A DNA stretch of 64,000 bases, taken from the NCBI GenBank assembly GCA_009823505.1, contig VZQC01013302.1:1343933-1407932 (forward strand), written 5' to 3'. The notes beneath the pieces were generated by a model, which worked only from the letters and a program-made list of their open reading frames with translations, was not told where the DNA came from and did no database searches. A program made the translations under genes and the position numbers. The DNA comes from Rhizomys pruinosus. Its lineage: Eukaryota > Chordata > Mammalia > Rodentia > Spalacidae. Positions 57,247 to 64,000 of the stretch are shown here, in pieces. The first letter of the stretch is position 1; each line of letters opens with the position of its first letter.

Positions 57247-57600
57247 ACAAAAGATAAAAGGTTGTGAGACCAATCTGTAGGAAGGAAGTTATATTATTGT
57301 CTTATACTCAATGAGAAAAAATAATTTCCACAATTAAGGTTGGGTTTAAATTTCCACAGAAGTCCACCCTGACTCTGGAGCAAAGCTGTACCTTTAAAAG
57401 ACAATTAAGGTGAACCACTGCTCCAGGGCAAGAGTGCTGGAGAGAGAGTTAGCACTTCCTCTGCCACATAGAATACTGTAAACCCAGCCCTTCCCTCACC
57501 CACTGTCGTTTCTGGAGCAGGATAGGGCACAGAACAACAAACATTAGACTAGGCTAACCAGGATATTTACAAACAGCTAGAAACTGAAAAGTGTAACAGG
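57247..57600. other. No feature recognised
   Basis: Apparently unique. Confidence 0.5.
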
Positions 57601-57639
57601 TTCATTTTGCTTTTGGTCTTTTCTTTTCTTTTTTTTTTT

Positions 57640-57968
57640 AATTTTTATTTATTTATTTATTTTTTATTAATTTTATTTCTTTCTGTATGTGTATGAATGT
57701 ACTGTCTGCATGCAAGTTTGTGCATCCGTGTCATGCAATGCCGTGGATTGTTTTTATGTGTATCAATGTACTGTCTGCATGTAGGTTTGTGCACCAGTGT
57801 CGTGCAATGCTGCGGAGGTCAGAAGAGGGTCTCGGATTCCCCTGGAACTGGAGTTCTCCTGGAATTGGAGTTACAGACGGTTCTCAGCCACCATGTGGGT
57901 GCTGGGGAGCGAACCCGGGTCCTCTGCAAGAGCAGTCGGTGCTCTTAACTGCTAGGCTATCTCTCCAG
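57640..57968 (-). mobile_element. B2 SINE with duplicated 3' domain
   Basis: Reversed B2 of the internal-duplication subfamily. The tail block occurs twice: gaatgtactgtctgcatgca (57694) and caatgtactgtctgcatgta (57766), each followed by a gtttgtgca and gtgcaatgc-like stretch; unit about 72 bp. Inserted into the 5'-reversed end of the B1 at 57968-58110, whose ttttggtctttt lies at about 57609. Confidence 0.88.
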
Positions 57969-58112
57969 TCTTTTCAAGGCAGGGCCTCCTTACAGTCCAA
58001 GTTGGCCTGGAGCTCACTATACAGACCAGGCTGTCCTTGAACTTGCAGAGACATACTTGTCTTGGTCTCCAGAGTACTAGGATTAAAATAGTGCACCACC
58101 ACACCTGGCTTC
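57968..58112 (-). mobile_element. B1 SINE, older, split by the B2
   Basis: Reversed: tcttttcaaggcagggcctc to gtgcaccaccacacctggct. Confidence 0.88.
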
Positions 58113-58274
58113 ACAAGCCTGGAATTTAGGAGCCCAATTTGCATTACAGAAGACTGACCTCTAGAATGAGGTCATAGAGGAAGTTTAGCAGACAAAAAAA
58201 AACTTAAGCTGAATTAACCACTGCAAAGACAATATTTACAGGAAAAATGGTTAAGGAGTACCTTTAAAACATAC

Positions 58275-58960
58275 TTAAATTGTACCTGGCTTTTCACAAA
58301 CTTCCATACAAGCCAATATTGGTAGGCTAATTCCTGGGTAGGGAGTTGCCTCCACAACCCTATCTGGCCTAGAACTGAGTGGCTGGCCTGTGCAAATGTG
58401 TGTCTTAATAGAAGAATTACAGCAAAAGCCTTGAACTTGATCCATGGGCACGACTGTCATTCCTGCCTCTGTCTCTGCCCCAATGACCTTTGCCACCTGA
58501 ACCTCAGCAGGATGGTTCTTCTTGGGGCTGAAATTGAGGCTGCAGGGTAGGTTCCAAGCCCACTGAAAAAGCCTCAAGGAGACAAGTGGATGGGAGAGAA
58601 AAATCTCCTCTTTCACAGTTTCTCTGAATACCCACAACCTGGGAAGGCTGGAGGACCAACAGATGCCCCCAATCAGAGGAAGCCAGAACAGAACCCAGGG
58701 GATCCATAAAGGTGCCCCTCTGAGTGGATGAAAACCCACAAGAGAGTGTAGGCCTCTCAAAGTCTATCAGAGAAGGGGTCATTGGCACACAGGCCAAGTC
58801 CCCATCAGTGCCATCCACAGGCGTACCAGCACAGTTAACATGAGAATTTCCTCTACCTCCATCCTAAGTCTGTGCTTTCAATGATTCAGAGATGCTAAAC
58901 TGTCTCCAGGCCAGGACTTGAAACACAATAGCTACAGCAAATCACAGCACATAGTCAACA
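58275..58960 (-). pseudogene. Unrecognised coding-like fragment, frameshifted
   Basis: On the minus strand an open stretch runs from about 58960 (VFQVLAWRQFSISESLKAQT), has one stop, then continues in the same frame (GTPVDGTDGDLACVPMTPSL, later SDWGHLLVLQPSQV, QPQEEPSC) to a stop near 58505. A second frame continues from there: AEVQVAKVIGAETEAG, MDQVQGFCCNSS, ending MEVCEKPGTI at 58275. Mixed amino-acid use, Ser/Pro-rich, no repeat landmark. This looks like a decayed gene fragment or retrocopy. I do not recognise the parent and no A-tail is visible. It may also be chance. Confidence 0.4.
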
Positions 58961-59030
58961 AATGCTATACAGCACAAAAAAATTCTTCCTGAAACATAGC
59001 TTCCTTAAAAGTATTATTCCCCCCCTTTTA

Positions 59031-59180
59031 TTTTTTGGTCTTTTCGAGACAGGGTCTCCCTGTAATCCCAGCTGCCCTGGAACTCACTCGGTAGACCAGG
59101 CTGGCCTTGAACTCACAAAGATCCGCCTGCTCTGCCTCCCGAGTGCTAGGATTAAAGGCGAGCGCCACCACGCCTGGCTA
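59031..59180 (-). mobile_element. B1 SINE
   Basis: Reversed: gtcttttcgagacagggtct to gagcgccaccacgcctggct. Confidence 0.95.
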
Positions 59181-59379
59181 TAAAATCCTTTTATAATCAT
59201 TGTGTAACTTGAGCCTCCCAGAACAATCCTGCCAAGTTAGTAGGACAGAGGTCCTTCGCATTGCACAACCCCAGGGGTTCCATTCAGAATGTATTTCACA
59301 TGAATGGTATCTACTTAATGTGAACAATGCCGCCTGGAGTTGTACATAACTGCCCTGGGAAGGTACACATTTCTACTTT

Positions 59380-59530
59380 TATTTTTGGTCTTTTCGAGAC
59401 AGGGTCTCCCTGTAGCCCCAGCTGCCCTGGAAGTCACTCTGTAGACCAGGCTGGCTTTCAACTCACAAAGATCCGCCTGCCTCTACCTCCCAAGTGCTAG
59501 GATTAAAGGCGTGCACCACCACGCCCTGCT
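59380..59530 (-). mobile_element. B1 SINE
   Basis: Reversed: ttttcgagacagggtctccc to gtgcaccaccacgccctgct. Confidence 0.95.
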
Positions 59531-60224
59531 ACATTTCTACTCTTTTTAACAATTATGGAAAACTAGGTCATGGAGTCTTCAGGAGTGCTATTTCCCAATT
59601 ACACTTTAAGTTCTCCTAGCAATCTGTTCTGCTGCTGGTACTGAATGCCTGCTTAGTCACAACTTCTACTTCCAGAGGACTGCACCAGCCTGTCCTGTTA
59701 AGAGCTAGACTCTGTGGCTACAACATGAGGCTAGTTCTGCCTTTTGTTCACAGCCAAGTCTTTTATGGTCACGGGATGCTAAGAAGGGTAGGAGCTTCCA
59801 TCGTTCACATAGTATCTTCCTAAAGCAAAAACAAGTTTGTTGCCTTAAAAGTTAATATGTTTTACTCACAACTTTAAGACAGGGAACATGATTTTGACTT
59901 CTGAAGAAATTTAAAAACCAAAATATTCTGCTAAATTTAAGGGTTGAAACTTTTTAGTTTTATACTAAACAACTAGCTATAGATTTTTGCACACTCTGGG
60001 AAATCTCCCAAATAAAATCCCGAAGGAAAATGGAAATTCCCAGGACATTTCTGTAATAATAAACCTTTGTCCAGCACCATCATTTTGTAGCTGGGAATTT
60101 CCCTCCTCACTCTGTTTCTCTCCTTAGACATTATATAAAGTAAAACTGAAAACAGAACACATCACAGGGTATTGTTGAACCAAAGCAATTCCCAGAAAGA
60201 AAACGGACTCTGACCCAAACTGAT
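59531..60224. other. No feature recognised
   Basis: Apparently unique DNA. Confidence 0.5.
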
Positions 60225-60345
60225 CTGTCCCAGCATCCCATCTCTGCAGCTGACAAACAGACTTCCGGCAATTCACCTAATCTCTGTGACCCTCATTTTC
60301 ATTACATTACCACTTGTGCCTCTCCTTATTATTCTGAGGGGAAAC
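60225..60345 (+). repeat. MIR SINE relic
   Basis: ctgcagctgacaaacagact then caattcacctaatctctgtg and accctcattttcattacatt follow the MIR core and 3' part. Confidence 0.6.
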
Positions 60346-60364
60346 CTGGACTTTTATCTGTCAC

Positions 60365-60505
60365 ACTTAACCTTACATCTAGTATCTTATCTCCCGTAGA
60401 ACACTCAAAATACTCAGAAGGCAGAGACCATAGGTAAGTGTTATTCTGCAATTTTCGGCACTTAGCATAACAGGACATAAAATGTCTGTTAAATCTGTTG
60501 CCTTT
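60365..60505 (+). repeat. L2-like relic
   Basis: gaaggcagagaccataggta, ggcacttagcataacaggac and aatgtctgttaaatctg fit an old L2-type 3' end. Confidence 0.4.
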
Positions 60506-60607
60506 GTAGGTAAGCTGGAGATCAGCATTAGCAGGAAGGTCCAGTTTTCATTTACACCTCTTGGTAAAGTCTGGATATTTTAGCACACATTAAAAATCAT
60601 ATTGACA

Positions 60608-60772
60608 GCCAGGTGTGGTGGTGCACACTTTTAAACCCAGCACTCGGGAGGCAGAGGCAGGCAGATCCCTGTGAGTTCAAGGCCAGCCTGGTCTACATAG
60701 TGATGTGAGTTCCAGGATAGCTAGGGCTACAGGGAGACCCTGTCTCAAAAAGACAAAAAAAAAAAAAAATCA
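60608..60772 (+). mobile_element. B1 SINE
   Basis: gccaggtgtggtggtgcaca to agaccctgtctcaaaaagac, with a small gtgat insertion. Confidence 0.94.
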
Positions 60773-61150
60773 TATTGACATGAAAAAAAGGGGAATATGT
60801 TTCTTTCCTGTATATAGAGAAATAAGTATATGATGATGAAATAGTAGGCACACAGCGCTGTTTAGTGTCCATCTCCCTTTCATCATGAATCAAGACAGGG
60901 GTTTTAAAGCAAATTATTTTCTCTGTATTTTTCATGATAATAAAAAAATAATTTGAAGAATGAAATATAGTTTCATTTAGAAGGGGTTTTTTCCCTCTTA
61001 TTATAGAGAGATAATTAAGGACAGTTATCAACAAGTTCTATCTTAAAAACAATATTCCCTGGTTTGAGGGTAGATGGAGACCAAGAAGACAATTTTTTGA
61101 CCTAGTTTTCAAACCATACAATCAGCTTCTTAAAAAATGATACTGGGGTG

Positions 61151-61416
61151 AGTTCAAGGCCAACATGGTCTACAGAGCGAGTTCCAGGACAGGCAGGTCT
61201 CCAGGAAAACCCTGTCTCAAAAAGACAAAAACAGCCTGGCATGGTGGTGCACAACTTTAATCCTAGGACTTGGGAGGCAGAGGCAGGCAGATCTTTGTGA
61301 GTTCAAGGTCAGCCTGGTCTACAGAGCAAGTTCTAGAACAGCTGGGGCTACAGGGAGACCCTGTCTCGAAAAGACAAAAGAAAAAAAAAAAGACAAAACC
61401 AAAACAACAACAAAAC
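61151..61416 (+). mobile_element. B1 partial dimer (3' half plus full B1) with 14-bp target duplication
   Basis: A B1 3' half (61151-61230) is followed by a complete B1 (61233-61385) and an A-rich tail. atgatactggggtg occurs at 61137-61150 and 61417-61430 and encloses both, so they probably inserted together. Confidence 0.8.
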
Positions 61417-61432
61417 ATGATACTGGGGTGGT

Positions 61433-61650
61433 GCTGGAGAGATGGCTCAGCAGTTAAGAGCACTTGTTGCTCTTGCAGAGGACTGGAATTTGGTTCCCAG
61501 CATCCACATGGCAGCTAACAACCACTCATAACTCCAGTTCCAGGGGATCTGACACTCCCTTCTGCCCTCTGCATGTATTACATGTGTGGATGCAGGAAAG
61601 AGACTAATACACAATAAACAAACAAACAGTTAAATAAATAAATAAAATTT
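61433..61650 (+). mobile_element. B2 SINE
   Basis: gctggagagatggctcagca to an (AAAT)-rich tail; lacks the internal duplication. Confidence 0.92.
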
Positions 61651-61770
61651 TACTGATGCTCTGTGGACAACTAAAAGTTCCTCAATAGGTAAGAGATTAA
61701 ACAACTATGATACACTGGTACCATGTAATACTACTCATAAAATTTTTTATTTTTATTTTTATTTTTTTAT

Positions 61771-62025
61771 GGGGCTGGAGAGATGGCCTAGCAGTTAAGA
61801 GCACCAACTGCTCTTACAGAGAACCCGGGTTCGATTCCCAGCACCCACATGGTGGCTGAGAACCATCTGAAACTCCGATTCCAGAGAACTCCAGTTCCAG
61901 GGGAATCAACACCCTCTTCTGACCTCCGCGGCATTGCAGGACACGGGTGCACAAACCTGCATGCAGACAGTACATTCATACACATTCAGAAATAAATAAA
62001 ATTAAAAAAATTTTTTTAATTATTG
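61771..62025 (+). mobile_element. B2 SINE, internal-duplication subfamily
   Basis: ggggctggagagatggccta; doubled segment aactccgattccagagaact then ccagttccagg; tail aataaataaaatt. Confidence 0.93.
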
Positions 62026-62030
62026 ATATA

Positions 62031-62176
62031 GCCAGGCATGGTGGTGCACGCCTTTAATCCCAGCACTCAGGAGGCAGAGGCAGGCGGATCTTTGTAAGTT
62101 CAAGGCCAGCCTGGTCTACAGAGTGAGTTCCAGGACAGCTGGGGCTACAGGGAGACCCTGTCCCAAAAAGACCAAA
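62031..62176 (+). mobile_element. B1 SINE
   Basis: tagccaggcatggtggtgca to agaccctgtcccaaaaagac. Confidence 0.94.
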
Positions 62177-62177
<1 letters not shown>

Positions 62178-62222
<45 letters not shown>

Positions 62223-62248
62223 GATAGATAGATGATAGATAGATAGAT

Positions 62249-62286
<38 letters not shown>

Positions 62287-62395
62287 GATAGATAGATGAT
62301 AGATAGATAGATAGATAATATATATATAGATAGATAGATAGATAGATGATAGATGATAGATAGATAGATAGATGATAGATAGATAGATAGATATA
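62178..62395. repeat. (GATA)n microsatellite grown from a B1 tail
   Basis: About 218 bp of gata with gatg units and one tatata interruption. The long minus-strand frames rich in Ile/Tyr/Leu/Ser are artefacts of this repeat. Confidence 0.97.
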
Positions 62396-62489
62396 AGCAA
62401 AAGCTCAAATGGATCTCAATGACACGATCCTGAATGAACAAAGCCAATCTCAAAATAGCACATATTTTATGATTTCATTTACACAATTA

Positions 62490-62940
62490 CCATGGTTTGG
62501 ATAGTTTGTGTGGTTTGCAAGTGTCCTTCCAAAAGTCTTGAAGGCTTAAATCCCAGCTGGTAGCACTGTTGAGGATTACTCCATTAATTAATTCATCCAT
62601 TGATTAGCTCATAACTTAATGGGCTGATACAAATTAGGGGCCAGTTACAGAAAGTGGATCACTGAGGCTATAGGCAACATTCTGTCTTTGAAGATTAAAC
62701 CCTGTCCATGGTCCTTCCTTATTCCTCTCTGCTTCCTGGTCACCATGAAGGGAACAGCTTTGATCTACCACATGATCCCTACCATGATGTCCTGCCTCAT
62801 TTGGGGCCTCAAAGCAATGGATCCAACCAACCATGGACTGAAACATCTGCAGCCATGAGCCAAAATAAACTCTTCCTCCTTTATGTTGATTTTCCCAGGT
62901 ATTTTGTCACTGTGATAGGAAAAAAATCTTGAAATAACAA
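62490..62940 (+). mobile_element. MaLR LTR (MLT/MST-like)
   Basis: taccatggtttggatagttt, ctctctgcttcctggtcacc, accatgatgtcctgcctcat, gactgaaacatctgcagcca, aaaataaactcttcctcctt and tattttgtcactgtgatagg follow the ERVL-MaLR LTR order. Poly(A) signal aataaa near 62865. Confidence 0.8.
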
Positions 62941-63480
62941 GATTATAGAGAAGGAAAATAGATTCGTGGTTTCCAGGAATTATTGATGGGGAAGGGACAG
63001 AGGATGAGAGTGTCTGTGAAAGGACAGTATGAAGGGGATATTGTGGTTTGACCAAGGTGGTAGTAAAAGAATCTCCTCATGTGACCAACTGGCACGGAAC
63101 AATGTACACACACTGGATGAAAGCTAAATGACTTATTTTCGTGTTTTATCATAATTACATAATATACAGCCACTGGAAGGAGCTAGGTAGATATTTGATG
63201 CCTGTCTTTACAACTTCCTTAAAGAGAAATATTTGAAAAGTTTTATATAGCTGTCTTAGCTTCTTAGAGCTAACAGTAAAAAGGCACAAAGTGGATGGCT
63301 TTCATCTAATTTATTAAGTTACAAGTCCAAAGTCAAAGTGTTGTTCTTTCTGACAGCCAAGATAAAGAATCTGTTCAATTCCTCTCTCTAGCTTGTGCCA
63401 GTCTCAGTTATTCCTTGACTTTCTTTAGCTGTCATTTTCCCTTCACCCTGTCTTCCCCATGCATGCCTGTCAGGGTGGGC
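62941..63480. other. Unassigned; possible old LTR or DNA-transposon relic
   Basis: 63245-63360 (tcttagagctaacagtaaaa, gttacaagtccaaagtcaaa) resembles an ancient mammalian repeat I cannot name. Confidence 0.35.
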
Positions 63481-63489
63481 AAATTTCTT

Positions 63490-63598
63490 CCTTTGGAGAG
63501 GAAAAGGTTTTGCTTTGTATTTCACACTGGCCTCAAATCCATGAGCTTCCTGCCTCAACCTCCCAAAAACTAGGATCACAAGACATGCTACGATACTT
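63490..63598 (-). mobile_element. Ancient B1/FLAM-type monomer relic
   Basis: actggcctcaaatccatgag then cttcctgcctcaacctccca and aaactaggatcacaagacat fit a reversed early 7SL-derived monomer. Confidence 0.5.
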
Positions 63599-63611
63599 AA
63601 TCAACTTTCTC

Positions 63612-63863
63612 CTTTTTTTTTAAATTTAATTTTATTTATTTTTGTATGTGTATCAATGTACTGTCTGCATTCAAGTTTGTGCACCCATGTCGTTGCAATA
63701 CCGCGGAGGTCAGAAGAGGGTGTCGAATTCCCCTGGAACTGGAGTTCTCCTGGAATTGGAGTTTCAGACAGTTTTCGGCCGCCATGTGGGTGCTGGGGAT
63801 CGAACCCGGGTCCTCTGTAAGAGAGGTCGGCGCTCTTAACCGCTAGGCCATCTCTCCAGCCCC
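63612..63863 (-). mobile_element. B2 SINE, internal-duplication subfamily
   Basis: Reversed B2 with doubled ggaactggagttc / ggaattggagttt segment, ending gccatctctccagccccc. Confidence 0.94.
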
Positions 63864-63949
63864 CAACTTTCTCCTTTTTATATGGACGCAGCTCACTGGG
63901 ATTAAGTCCCATTCTAATGACCTTAACTTGAGCAGCTGCATCTTGATCA

Positions 63950-64000
63950 CTTTTCCTGTTTCTGTGACAAAATACCATGACAAAAGCAAGTAAAGGAAGG
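63950..64000 (-). mobile_element. MaLR LTR start, reverse, runs off the window
   Basis: ctgtttctgtgacaaaatac, catgacaaaagcaagtaaag is the first part of a reversed ORR1-type LTR. Confidence 0.6.

Noticed and set aside
56756..57280. Long open frames on both strands with Lys/Glu/Arg-rich or Phe/Leu/Ser-rich sequence
   Set aside because: Translations of the CTTT/CT microsatellite; they also cross an N.
62116..62453. Two ~100-codon minus-strand frames rich in Ile, Tyr, Leu and Ser
   Set aside because: Translation of the GATA repeat with B1 sequence at the end.

Overview
The window is mammalian nuclear DNA from a muroid rodent. It is packed with tRNA-derived B2 SINEs, 7SL-derived B1 SINEs, B3-like and ID-like SINEs, rodent L1 (Lx-type) fragments, and MaLR (ORR1, MLT/MST-like) and class-II ERV LTRs. 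The B2 consensus visible here (head reading gagatggcctagcggttaagagc, tail with acacgggtgcacaaacctacatg) is not the mouse or rat form, so a non-murine muroid (cricetid or spalacid type) is likely; I cannot name the species. There is no intact protein-coding gene. The open frames present are repeat-derived, low-complexity, or too short and unsupported. The gene-like remains are a retrocopy of the mitochondrial carrier gene SLC25A40 (25.2-26.0 kb), many dead L1 ORF1/ORF2 pieces, and one unrecognised coding-like fragment (58.3-59.0 kb, minus strand).

Layout. 0-10 kb: B2/B1 copies, L1 3' UTR pieces and a nested L1-into-B2 insertion. 10-16 kb: LTR-like and old L1 sequence, then about 1.7 kb of apparently unique DNA. 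16-20 kb: a minus-strand L1 running from 5' UTR monomers through the ORF1 coiled coil to the ORF2 endonuclease, itself split by a later L1 3' end. 20-28 kb: SINEs, unique DNA, the SLC25A40 retrocopy, and a solo ERV class-II LTR with a 6-bp target-site duplication. 28-44 kb: L1 3' UTR, an ORR1 LTR, an ORF2 fragment, then a long plus-strand L1 (5' monomers, ORF1, ORF2, 3' UTR) interrupted by B1/B2 copies. 44-58 kb: more L1, MIR relics, unique DNA, microsatellites and SINEs. 58-64 kb: B1/B2, MIR/L2 relics, a MaLR LTR and a long GATA array.

The largest anomaly is 34617-40637. It is an error-ridden second copy of 29070-34503, starting just after a single N. Dense small indels, about 11% length inflation, and the same SINE and LTR insertions at matching places point to raw long-read gap filling, not to biology. 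The long L1 is therefore artificially split, and every open frame in those 6 kb should be ignored.

The most interesting biological signal is a composite SINE. Two loci (20532-20792 and 54766-55014) carry the first ~100 bp of a B2 joined to a complete B1 at the same B2 position, each flanked as one unit by its own target-site duplication. A third locus (16600-16709) is a B2 that ends at that same position with an A-tail and its own duplication. This suggests a short B2 form that became the left half of a mobile B2-B1 hybrid, comparable in architecture to the known ID-B1 hybrid B4. Other notable items are a likely L1 3' transduction (51053-51561), a B2 subfamily with an internal duplication, a B2 with a doubled tail, and a B1 partial dimer with a perfect 14-bp duplication.
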